Shown piece by piece: positions 16,036 through 24,777 of a stretch of DNA of 64,000 nucleotides (its first letter is position 1; the number at the start of each line of letters is the position of its first letter). This DNA comes from Pseudomonas knackmussii B13 (GTDB lineage Bacteria > Pseudomonadota > Gammaproteobacteria > Pseudomonadales > Pseudomonadaceae), in assembly GCF_000689415.1 (NCBI RefSeq), contig NZ_HG322950.1, forward strand, positions 4,161,501 through 4,225,500, given 5' to 3'. The notes under the pieces were generated by a model. The model had not been told where the DNA came from and ran no database searches. It was given only the letters and a program-made list of their open reading frames with translations. The position numbers and the translations under genes are program-made.

Positions 16036-17037
16036 ATGACCTCCCAGGCGCACCTGCCCCCCTCCTCGCTCTGCGACCCGTTTGGACGTCTGCGCCCCGA
16101 GGCGATCGGCTGGTCGGTGCACCCACAGCTGAACTGCGACCTGCCCGGCCCGCGCGGCCGGCGCAAACGCTGGAATCACTGGTGCCTGATCGCCCCCGGC
16201 TGGATGCTCTCGCTGACCGTCGCCGACCTCGACTACCTCGGCTACGGCGCCCTCTACTTTCTCGACCTGGACAGCGGCAACGCCGTCTCGCGCACCCTTA
16301 TAAGCCCGCTGGGCCAAGGCTGCCGCCTGCCCGACCGGCCGAACCAGAGCCACGCCTTTCGCCACGACCGGCTGAACCTGAGCTTCGACGACCAGGGCGG
16401 CCGCCTGCTGATCAGCGCCGACGCCTGCGACCTCGACGGCCAGTCCCTGGCCCTTGCGCTGGAAGTGCAGCGCCCGCCGCACCTGGAGTCGGTCAACCTG
16501 GTGGTGCCCATGGGCGGGCGTCATTTCCATGCCTGCAGCCGGCAGATGGGCCTGCCCTTCAGCGGCAGCCTGCAACTGGGCGGCAAAACCTACAGCACGC
16601 AACCGGGGCAGAGCTTCGCCGCGCTGGACTTCGGCCGTGGCGTCTGGCCCTTCCGCAGCGCCTGGACGCGCGCCGCGTTCGCCGCGCCGGGCGGCATCGC
16701 CGGCAACTTCGGCGCCGGCTGGACCGACCGCAGCGATGAAAAGGAAAACGCCCTGTGGTTCGGCGGCGAGCTGCAGCGCCTGGCCGGAGAAGTGGAAATC
16801 CGCCAGACGCCCCACGACCCGCTGGGCCCCTGGCTGCTGGTCAGCCCCGACCAGCGCGTCAACCTGCGTTTCACCCCGCGCAAGCTGCATCGCGCCGCGC
16901 CGCGCCTCGGGCCGCTGTACTCGGAGACCAGCCAGTGGTTCGGCCACTACGACGGCTTCCTGCGCACCGCCGACGGCGAACAGGTGCCGGTGCGCCAGGC
17001 GCTGGGCTGGATAGGCGCGACCCAGGCACGCTGGTAG
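16036..17037 (+). CDS. DUF2804 domain protein
   Basis: About 333 aa. It matches the DUF2804 family: LCDPFGRLRPEAIGWS, RRKRWNHWCLIAPGWMLSLT, DFGRGVWPFRSAW and the C-terminal GFLRTADGEQVPVRQALGW. The family may be related in fold to lipocalin-like hydroxyneurosporene hydratases, but its activity is not known. No signal peptide is convincing. The start is uncertain: ATGs at 15964, 16003 and 16036 are in frame; I take 16036 because the conserved part starts just after it. It precedes fumC by 97 bp in the same direction. Confidence 0.75.
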   Translation: MTSQAHLPPSSLCDPFGRLRPEAIGWSVHPQLNCDLPGPRGRRKRWNHWCLIAPGWMLSLTVADLDYLGYGALYFLDLDSGNAVSRTLISPLGQGCRLPDRPNQSHAFRHDRLNLSFDDQGGRLLISADACDLDGQSLALALEVQRPPHLESVNLVVPMGGRHFHACSRQMGLPFSGSLQLGGKTYSTQPGQSFAALDFGRGVWPFRSAWTRAAFAAPGGIAGNFGAGWTDRSDEKENALWFGGELQRLAGEVEIRQTPHDPLGPWLLVSPDQRVNLRFTPRKLHRAAPRLGPLYSETSQWFGHYDGFLRTADGEQVPVRQALGWIGATQARW

Positions 17038-17134
17038 GCCCGCCGGCAAGCTATCGCGGCCATTGACGACGCGCGGAACCCCGAACAGCGGGCACGGCCT
17101 AAACTCCCTCAGTCCCCTCCGAGAGAAAGCCGTC

Positions 17135-18521
<1,387 letters not shown>

Positions 18522-18529
<8 letters not shown>

Positions 18530-19145
18530 GGCGGCCAAATCCGGCGCCACGCCCCTGGAGGGCGATGGCAAGCGCATCCTGCTGATCCTCGGTTCACCCA
18601 AGGTCGACGGCTTCTGCCACGCCCTGGCCGACGCCTACATCCAGGGCGCGCGCAGCCGCGACCATGTGGTGCGGGTCTTGAAGCTCGGCGAGATGGCCTT
18701 CGACCCGGTGCTGCGCGGCGGCTACGAGCGCGGCCAAGACCTGGAAGCCGACCTGCTCGAGGCGCAGCGCCAGGTGCATTGGGCGCAGCACATCGTGCTG
18801 GTCTACCCGATCTGGTGGGGCGGCCTGCCGGCGCTGCTGCAGGGCTTCTTCGACCGTGTGTTCCAGCCCGGCTTCGCCTTCCGTTTCCGCACGCCACAGG
18901 ATCGCGAATGGGAACCCCTGCTGGGCGGCCGCAGCGCCGATCTGCTGGTGACCCACGACCAGACCCACTGGCGCTACCGCCTGCGCCAGGGCGCCCCGGG
19001 CCTGCGCCAGATGGTGCGCTGCATCCTCGGCCCGTGCGGCATCCAGACCCGCCACCTGGAAGAGTTCAGCCCCATGCGCGGCTCCACCGAGGAGCAACGC
19101 CAGGGCTGGCTGAAGCGCGCGGAGCAGTTGGGCAGCCAGGCCTGA
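18522..19145 (+). CDS. NAD(P)H-dependent oxidoreductase (flavodoxin-like fold)
   Basis: 207-aa quinone-reductase/modulator-of-drug-activity type flavoprotein. FMN/FAD-site features are ILGSPKVDGFCHALADAYI near the N-terminus and IVLVYPIWWGGLPALLQGFFDRVF in the middle. It overlaps fumC by eight bases (18522-18529), so it is translated from the fumC message. The biochemical link to fumarase is not obvious; a role in quinone redox protection is a guess. A shared bidirectional terminator follows 15 bp after the stop. Confidence 0.87.
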
Positions 19146-19157
19146 TTCGCGCGCAAA

Positions 19158-19192
19158 GTAAAAAGCCAGTCGGGTTCGACTGGCTTTTTTAT
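19158..19192. terminator. Bidirectional Rho-independent terminator
   Basis: Stem AAAAGCCAGTCG / CGACTGGCTTTT (19161-19172 with 19177-19188) with loop GGTT, A tract on one side and T tract on the other. It ends the fumC operon on the plus strand and the DMT transporter on the minus strand. Confidence 0.9.
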
Positions 19193-19193
19193 G

Positions 19194-20147
19194 TCAGGAC
19201 GACAACGCCCGCCTCGCCCGATAACTGCGCAGCAGCGAAGGTGCCAGGGCGGTGAGCGCCGAGCCGGTGACCACCAGGAAGGCGCCGAGGTAGGCCAGGC
19301 CGTTGAGGCTTTCCGGGTGGACGTAATCCGGCCAGAGGCTGGCCGCCAGGGCCACCGAGACGAAGGTCACCAGCGGGGTGATCGCCAGGGTCGCGCTGAC
19401 CCGCGAGGCTTCCCAGTGCGCCAGGGCCTCGGCGAAGGCGCCGTAGGCGACCAGGGTGTTCAGGCAGCAGGCGAACAGCAGCCAGGCTTGCAGCGCAGAG
19501 AGGTTCAACGCTTCCAGCGGATGCGCCCAGGGCGTCAGCAGCAGCGCGCAACCGAGGTAGATCACCATCATCACCTGGATCGAGGTCCACTGCGTCAGCA
19601 GCTGCTTCTGCGCCAGGCCGTAGGAAGTCCAGACGAAGGCCGCGAGGACGACGATGAGGATGCCCTGGGTGTAGACGCCCAGCGAGCCGAACAGCTCCTC
19701 GATGCGCTGGTTGAAGAACAGGCCGAATCCGCTGATCAGCACCAGCAAGCCCAGCCCCTGGCCGATGCTGAAGCTTTCCTTGAAGAAGAACAGGCTGCCG
19801 AGCAGCAGCAGGATGGGCGCGATCTGGATCACCAACTGGGTGGTGCCCGGCGTCAGCATCTTCAGGCCGATCAGGTAGAACACGTAGTTGCCGACCAGCC
19901 CGAGCACCGCGGCCAGCACCAGCCCGATGCCGCGCTTGCCGAGCGGGCGGAAGGCCGGCAGTTGGCGGCGGGCCGCCAGCCAGACGAGCAGCATGCCGCC
20001 GGAGACCACCAGGCGAAACCAGGTGACGGTGACCGGGTCCATGACCTTGAGCACTTCCTTGAGCTTGATCGGCAGGATGCCCCAGAGCACGGCGGTGACC
20101 AGGGACAGGAACAAGCCGAGTTGCCAGCGGCCGGTGGAAACGTGCAT
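19194..20147 (-). CDS. DMT-superfamily transporter (EamA/RarD-like)
   Basis: 317-aa inner-membrane protein with ten predicted helices in two EamA repeats (first about 10-145, second about 160-305). RarD/EamA-like features are LVTAVLWGILPIKLKEVLKV, FRLVVSGGMLLVWL and a C-terminal basic end. The cargo cannot be inferred; family members export amino acids and metabolites. The start at 20147 gives MHVSTGRWQLGLFLSLV. It shares the terminator at 19158-19192 with the convergent flavoprotein gene. Confidence 0.87.
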   Translation of the reverse strand: MHVSTGRWQLGLFLSLVTAVLWGILPIKLKEVLKVMDPVTVTWFRLVVSGGMLLVWLAARRQLPAFRPLGKRGIGLVLAAVLGLVGNYVFYLIGLKMLTPGTTQLVIQIAPILLLLGSLFFFKESFSIGQGLGLLVLISGFGLFFNQRIEELFGSLGVYTQGILIVVLAAFVWTSYGLAQKQLLTQWTSIQVMMVIYLGCALLLTPWAHPLEALNLSALQAWLLFACCLNTLVAYGAFAEALAHWEASRVSATLAITPLVTFVSVALAASLWPDYVHPESLNGLAYLGAFLVVTGSALTALAPSLLRSYRARRALSS

Positions 20148-20448
20148 GGAAACCTCGGTGCGCGTGTGCGGTCCGCCATGCTATGCCATGGCCGCTGGGC
20201 CCGACAGGAACAGTTCGCCGCTGCAACTGTACTGGTCGTTTCTCGGCCACGAGCTGTTTTTGTGGGAGCGAGCTTGCTCGCGAATGGCCCGGCGCCAAAG
20301 CGGTTCGCGAGCAAGCTCGCTCCTACAGGGCGCTCCGTTGCAACAAGGAATCGGGCAACAGTTGCCCCTGGCAACACCGCACAGCTGTATCTGGTGGCCG
20401 CTGCCTGCGCTTTCCTAGACTGCAGGGGCCACTAAACGGAGAGACGCC
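20148..20448. other. Divergent intergenic region with a REP pair
   Basis: 301 bp without a gene. It contains the REP pair at 20261-20328 and, just before the threonine-dehydratase-like gene, a TAGACT -10-like element near 20418. Confidence 0.6.
20261..20328. repeat. REP pair (GGGAGCGAGCTTGCTCGCGAA class)
   Basis: Two REP arms in inverted orientation: GGGAGCGAGCTTGCTCGCG at the left and CGCGAGCAAGCTCGCTCCTA at the right, each arm itself a small palindrome (GCGAGCTTGCTCGC). Confidence 0.9.
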
Positions 20449-21408
20449 ATGCCCTTTTCCCTGCCCGCCCTGGAACAGGCCGCTGCCATCGTTCACCAAA
20501 GCCTGCCGCCTACCCCGCAGATCCGCTGGCCGCTGCTCTGCGAAGCGCTCGGCTGCGAGGCCTGGGTCAAGCACGAGAACCACTCGCCGGTGGGTGCCTT
20601 CAAGCTGCGCGGCGGGCTGGTCTATTTCCATCACCTGGCAGCGCAGTCGCCACGGCCGGTCGGGGTGATCAGCGCCACCCGTGGCAATCACGGCCAGTCC
20701 ATCGCCTTCGCCGCTGCGCGCCTGGGCCTGCCGGCGACCATCGTGGTACCGCACGGCAACAGCCGCGAGAAGAATGCTGCGATGCGTGCCCTCGGTGCCG
20801 AACTGATCGAGCATGGCGAGGACTTCCAGGCTGCCCGTGAGTACGCAGGCTTACTGGCTGCGAGCGAGGGCCTGCACATGATTCCGTCGTTCCATCCGTG
20901 GCTGGTCGCGGGCGTGGCGAGCTACAGCCTGGAGCTGTTCCGCGCCCTGCCCGACCTCGACGTGGTCTACGTGCCGATCGGCATGGGTTCGGGCCTCTGC
21001 GCGATGATCGCGGCGCGCGACGCCCTGGGCCTGAAGACCCGCATCGTCGGCGTGGTGTCGGCCCATGCCCCGGCCTATGCCTTGTCGTTCGCCGCCGGTG
21101 AAGCGGTCTACCACGCCACCAGCACGCGGCTGGCCGACGGCATGGCCTGTACCACGCCCGAACCGACCGCGCTGGCGATGATCCGTGCCGGTGCCGACCG
21201 GGTGGTGCAGGTCACGGACGAGGAAATCAGCGCGGCGATGCGCCTGCTCTTCACCGCCACCCACAACGTCGCCGAAGGGGCCGGCGCGGCTTCGCTGGCG
21301 GCAGCACTGCAGGAGCGCGAGTCCTTGCGCGGCAAGCGGGTCGGGCTGGTGCTCAGCGGCGGCAATGTCGACCGTGAGGTCTATGCGGCGGAGCTGGCGC
21401 GGGCCTGA
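20449..21408 (+). CDS. PLP-dependent threonine/serine dehydratase family protein
   Basis: 319-aa fold-type II PLP enzyme. The Schiff-base Lys is residue 52 in PVGAFKLRGG, the substrate loop is SATRGNHGQS, the phosphate-binding glycine loop is PIGMGSGL, and a late SGGNVD closes the cofactor site. There is no ACT regulatory domain, so it is of the short catabolic or broad-specificity type (threonine/serine deaminase, hydroxyaspartate dehydratase or racemase). The start at 20449 follows GGAGAGACGCC. It faces the peroxiredoxin gene, with a hairpin between the stops. Confidence 0.87.
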   Translation: MPFSLPALEQAAAIVHQSLPPTPQIRWPLLCEALGCEAWVKHENHSPVGAFKLRGGLVYFHHLAAQSPRPVGVISATRGNHGQSIAFAAARLGLPATIVVPHGNSREKNAAMRALGAELIEHGEDFQAAREYAGLLAASEGLHMIPSFHPWLVAGVASYSLELFRALPDLDVVYVPIGMGSGLCAMIAARDALGLKTRIVGVVSAHAPAYALSFAAGEAVYHATSTRLADGMACTTPEPTALAMIRAGADRVVQVTDEEISAAMRLLFTATHNVAEGAGAASLAAALQERESLRGKRVGLVLSGGNVDREVYAAELARA

Positions 21409-21413
21409 TATCC

Positions 21414-21446
21414 GAAAAAAAGAAGGGCCGGCGAACCGGCCCGAAG
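21414..21446 (-). terminator. Terminator of the peroxiredoxin gene
   Basis: Stem GGGCCGG / CCGGCCC (21425-21431 with 21436-21442), loop CGAA, followed on the minus strand by a T run (21415-21421). Confidence 0.8.
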
Positions 21447-21480
21447 TTTCCACATGGCTAAGGAAGGTGGCGCGGACGCC

Positions 21481-22119
21481 TCAGCGGTTGGGCTGCGGCG
21501 TCAGGCGCAGATAGGGTTTGACCGCCCGATAGCCGCGGGGGAAGCGCTGGCGGATCTCCTCCTCGTCCTGCAGCGACGGCACTATCACCACCTCGTCGCC
21601 GTCCTGCCAGTTGCCCGGCGTGGCGACCTTGTGGTTGTCGGTCAGCTGCAGCGAGTCGATCACCCGCAGGATTTCGTTGAAGTTGCGGCCGGTGCTCGCC
21701 GGGTAGGTGATGATCAGCCGCACCTTCTTCTTCGGATCGATGATGAACAGCGAGCGCACGGTCAGGGTGTCGTTGGCGTTCGGGTGGATCAGGTCGTAGC
21801 GCTCGGAAACCTTGCGATCGGCGTCAGCGATAATCGGGAAGCTGACCACGGTGTCCTGGGTCTCGTTGATGTCATCGATCCAGCGCACGTGGGACTCCAC
21901 CGGGTCGACCGAGAGCGCGATCACCTTGACGCCGCGGCGGGCGAATTCGTCCTTGAGCCGGGAGGTCAGGCCCAGTTCGGTGGTGCACACCGGGGTGAAG
22001 TCCGCCGGGTGGGAGAAGAGCACACCCCAGCTGTCGCCGAGCCATTCGTGGAAACGAATGCGGCCTTCGCTGGAATCCTGTTCGAAATCGGGGGCGATAT
22101 CGCCGAGACGCAGACTCAT
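21481..22119 (-). CDS. lsfA: 1-Cys peroxiredoxin (Prx6 class, LsfA-like)
   Basis: 212-aa peroxidase that reduces H2O2 and organic peroxides. The peroxidatic Cys is residue 45 in HPADFTPVCTTELG. A long C-terminal domain (VATPGNWQDGDEVVIVPSL) is typical of the Prx6/LsfA class, and no resolving Cys is visible, so recycling needs an external thiol or ascorbate. In pseudomonads LsfA is induced by oxidative and sulphur stress. The region upstream (22120-22333) is AT-rich, suiting an activator-controlled promoter. It is monocistronic with its own terminator. Confidence 0.93.
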   Translation of the reverse strand: MSLRLGDIAPDFEQDSSEGRIRFHEWLGDSWGVLFSHPADFTPVCTTELGLTSRLKDEFARRGVKVIALSVDPVESHVRWIDDINETQDTVVSFPIIADADRKVSERYDLIHPNANDTLTVRSLFIIDPKKKVRLIITYPASTGRNFNEILRVIDSLQLTDNHKVATPGNWQDGDEVVIVPSLQDEEEIRQRFPRGYRAVKPYLRLTPQPNR

Positions 22120-22333
22120 GGAAACGACTCCTTGTTGGAGATGGCGCCACTATGCCCAAGGTCGAATCCGATTAAAAAAGAATAAATTTCGATTTACTTA
22201 TAACTGAAAAAGCAAAATATTGATCTTCCGGCGCCGCAGGATGCATTTGGCATGCCGTTCATCGCCTGGCCTGTGTCAGACGCTTCCGAGACTACACTGA
22301 AGTTACTAACCCGTTCGTGTGGGAGAAACCGTT

Positions 22334-22543
22334 ATGTTCGGGCAAAGGCACGGCGACAGTACGCCGGGTACTCACTACCGCAGCGACCGCATCAGCTCGG
22401 TCAACGGCCAGTACTTCTTCTCGACCCGCGAAGGCACGCTGGAAGGCCCCTTCTTCACCCGCTTCGATGCCGAGCGCGAGGTGATGCAGTACATCAGCCG
22501 CATGCAGCAGGCGGCCGGCCTGTTTGCGCGGGTGGCGCGGTAG
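22334..22543 (+). CDS. DUF6316 family small protein
   Basis: 69 aa, MFGQRHGDSTPG at the start and then RSDRISSVNGQYFFSTREGT, EGPFFTRFDAEREVMQYISR. This pattern matches a short Pseudomonas family annotated as DUF6316 with no known function; it is soluble, basic at the start and probably folds as a small beta-alpha unit. I start at 22334 rather than 22319 because GGGAGAAACC sits just upstream. It is divergent from lsfA and followed by its own terminator. Confidence 0.82.
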   Translation: MFGQRHGDSTPGTHYRSDRISSVNGQYFFSTREGTLEGPFFTRFDAEREVMQYISRMQQAAGLFARVAR

Positions 22544-22565
22544 GCGTGCTTCGTTTGTGTTGAAG

Positions 22566-22595
22566 AGCCCCGGCGATGGCCGGGGTTTTCTTTTG
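22566..22595 (+). terminator. Rho-independent terminator of the DUF6316 gene
   Basis: Stem CCCCGGC / GCCGGGG (22568-22574 with 22579-22585), loop GATG, then TTTTCTTTT. Confidence 0.88.
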
Positions 22596-22693
22596 TCCGG
22601 GGGATAACCGCGGGGGTTGTGTGCGGTGGACTCGCGAGTTAGCGGATTCGTGGGCGAGGTTCACTCATACGCCACAGCACCGCATCCCCCTTT

Positions 22694-23197
22694 CACGTCT
22701 TCCCCGCGAACGCGGGGATCCAGAGGCGTCTTGTGCGGTGTGGTGCGCCGCTTCGGCGTGTTCAGGTATTTCTTGTTTCGCCCCCTCGGGCGACCTACTT
22801 TGTCAAACGACACAAAGTGGGCAAAAGTCTTGCCCCGACATACGGGTCCGGCAAGCCGGACTTCCCTCGCACATCCCCACGCACCCGGAGGCCCGCCCCG
22901 ACAGCACGTCCCTGTACTGGTCGGGGCTTTTGCGACATCCATGTCGCGCAACCTCCTCTGCGTGGGCTTAGCTCGGCCTTCTGTAAGGGGCGGCCCGGCG
23001 CGTGCGGATGTTTCTCTGGAAGTCCCAAGAGCGAAGCGCGTATGCGCTTTTGTAGGGCGAATAACCCCGAAGGGGTTATCCGCCAGCGTGCCGGGCTGCA
23101 AATCCGCTCTCTGGGTGACTCGCTCCGCTCGCCCTTCGGGCCGCGCTAAAGCGCGTTCAGCGCAAGCGCTGTCCCGCGTTCGCGGGGATGACGGGGA
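22694..23197 (+). repeat. About 500-bp intergenic repeat element, copy 1
   Basis: A long non-coding repeat with a second copy at 39955-40435. It is bounded by near-identical inverted ends: GTCTTCCCCGCGAACGCGGG at the left and, read on the other strand, GTCATCCCCGCGAACGCGGG at the right. Inside lie many small hairpins (GGTCCGGCAAGCCGGACT, GCGACATCCATGTCGC, AACCCCGAAGGGGTT). Frames through it translate but have no start signals, and no transposase is present. It behaves like a MITE-type or structured intergenic repeat. The core has the opposite orientation in the two copies relative to one end module. Confidence 0.75.
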
Positions 23198-23200
23198 ATC

Positions 23201-23293
23201 GTAGGAGCGGATTTATCCGCGAATCGCGCGCATGGCCGGTACCTACAGGAGACATCGATGTGGGGGATTTTCGCGGATGAGATCCGCTCCTAC
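23201..23293. repeat. REP pair (GTAGGAGCGGAT class)
   Basis: GTAGGAGCGGATTTATCCGCG at the left and GCGGATGAGATCCGCTCCTAC at the right, in inverted orientation, directly after the long repeat. Confidence 0.85.
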
Positions 23294-23349
23294 GCAGGGA
23301 AGCACCGCATGTGGCCGGTCTCGGATAAGACCTGCTCCCACGCTGGCCC

Positions 23350-23388
23350 CATGAAAAAGCCCCGGCATCGCTGCCGGGGCTTTTTCGG
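23350..23388. terminator. Rho-independent terminator of the thiolase gene
   Basis: Fourteen-base-pair stem AAAAAGCCCCGGCA / TGCCGGGGCTTTTT (23354-23367 with 23372-23385), loop TCGC. It can act on both strands; the minus-strand thiolase gene ends 40 bp away. Confidence 0.9.
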
Positions 23389-23424
23389 TCGGCCGGCCAT
23401 CCTGCGTGGGGATGGCCGGGTGAC

Positions 23425-24609
23425 TCAGCGGACCGCTTCGAACAGGCCGGTGGCGCCCATGCCGCCGCCTACGCACATGGTCACGATGCCGTAGCGCAGG
23501 TTGCGGCGCTGCAGTTCGCGGACCAGGTGGCCGACCTGGCGCGAGCCGGTCATGCCGAAGGGGTGGCCGATGGAGATCGAGCCGCCGTTGACGTTGTACT
23601 TCTCGTTGTCGATGCCCAGGCGGTCGCGGGCGTAGAGGCACTGCGAGGCGAAGGCTTCGTTGAGTTCCCAGAGGTCGATGTCGGCCACTTGCAGGCCGCG
23701 GGCCTTGAGCAGCTTGGGCACCGAGAACACCGGGCCGATGCCCATCTCGTCCGGTTCGCAACCGGCGACGGTGAAGCCACGGAAGAAGGCCTTGGGCTTG
23801 AGGCCCAGTTCCAGGGCTTTTTCCAGGCTCATCACCAGGGTCATGGAGGCGCCGTCGGAGAGCTGCGAGGCGTTGCCGGCGGTGACCGAGCCGTCTTCGG
23901 CGAAGACCGGCTTGAGCGAGTTCAGGCCTTCCAGGGTGGTGTCCGGGCGGTTGCAGTCGTCGCGGTCGACCACGCCTTCGAGCACTTTCTTCTCGCCGGT
24001 GGCCTTGTCTTCCACCAGGTACTTCACGCTCATCGGCACGATTTCGTCGTTGAACAGGCCCTCGGCCTGGGCCCGTGCGGTGCGCTGCTGGCTCTGCAGG
24101 GCGTAGAGGTCCTGCTGCTCGCGGGTCACGTTGTAGCGGCGGGCGACGATCTCGGCGGTCTGCCCCATCGGGTAGTAGATGCCGGGGAATTCGGCTTCCA
24201 GGCGCGGGTTGACGAAGTTGTCACGGTTCATCTTGCCGGCGGTGAGGGTGATCGACTCGACGCCACCGGCCACCAGGATGTCGCTGCAGCCGGAGGCCAC
24301 CTGGTTGGCGGCGATGGCGATGGCCTGCAGGCCCGAGGAGCAGTAGCGGTTGAGGGTCATGCCGGCGACATGGATGCCGAGCTTGGACAGCACCGCCGCG
24401 TTACGGCCGATGTTGTGGCCCTGGGCGCCTTCGTTGGAGCCGGCCCCGACCACGCAGTCATCGACCAGCAGCGGGTCGAGGCCGTTGCGCGCCAGCAGCG
24501 CGTCGATGCAATGGGCGACCATGTCGTCCGGGCGGGTCATGTTGAACTTGCCGCGGAAGGACTTGGCCAGACCGGTGCGGACGCTATCGACGATCACCAC
24601 TTCGCGCAT
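23425..24609 (-). CDS. Acetyl-CoA C-acyltransferase (thiolase)
   Basis: 394-aa thiolase catalysing 3-ketoacyl-CoA cleavage or acetoacetyl-CoA formation. The nucleophilic Cys is residue 90 in NRYCSSGLQA, the His is in GGSISIGHPFGMTGS and the second Cys in TMCVGGGMGATGLFE. It is free-standing, not next to a fadB-type partner, so the chain-length preference is open (beta-oxidation or ketone-body/PHB-type). The start at 24609 gives MREVVIVDSVRTGLAKS, the family N-terminus. The upstream 170 bp separate it from the end of the adhesin gene. Confidence 0.92.
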   Translation of the reverse strand: MREVVIVDSVRTGLAKSFRGKFNMTRPDDMVAHCIDALLARNGLDPLLVDDCVVGAGSNEGAQGHNIGRNAAVLSKLGIHVAGMTLNRYCSSGLQAIAIAANQVASGCSDILVAGGVESITLTAGKMNRDNFVNPRLEAEFPGIYYPMGQTAEIVARRYNVTREQQDLYALQSQQRTARAQAEGLFNDEIVPMSVKYLVEDKATGEKKVLEGVVDRDDCNRPDTTLEGLNSLKPVFAEDGSVTAGNASQLSDGASMTLVMSLEKALELGLKPKAFFRGFTVAGCEPDEMGIGPVFSVPKLLKARGLQVADIDLWELNEAFASQCLYARDRLGIDNEKYNVNGGSISIGHPFGMTGSRQVGHLVRELQRRNLRYGIVTMCVGGGMGATGLFEAVR

Positions 24610-24733
24610 GGGAAACCTCGCTGATTGTTGTTCGATGAATGAGGATCAAGGTCGCCGAGCATAGAGCCGAACAATCTCGCGCCGCGACGATCATTCATTA
24701 GGCGTATGCGCAGCCATCCTTTGACCGATACGC

Positions 24734-24757
24734 GACCGCCGCCCGGAGGCGGCGGTC
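24734..24757. terminator. Strong hairpin downstream of the adhesin gene
   Basis: Perfect 10-bp GC-rich stem GACCGCCGCC / GGCGGCGGTC (24734-24743 with 24748-24757), loop CGGA, 20 bp after the adhesin stop. There is no T tract, so it may stabilise the 3' end or need Rho rather than be a simple intrinsic terminator. Confidence 0.55.
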
Positions 24758-24777
24758 TGTACGAGGTGGAGGGAGGA

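Noticed and set aside
22245..22270. A sigma-54 promoter (TGGCATG...) upstream of the DUF6316 gene
   Set aside because: The -12 element does not fit (TCATC instead of TTGCW), so the match is not significant.
22617..23204. A 195-codon frame with a readable sequence in the 22.6-23.2 kb gap
   Set aside because: It lies in the repeated element, is also translatable in the copy at 40 kb, lacks a start signal and has codon use unlike the neighbours; the similarity is of DNA repeats, not of a protein family.
24734..24757. A simple intrinsic terminator for the adhesin
   Set aside because: The hairpin is perfect but no T run follows on either strand, so I list it only as a hairpin with low confidence.
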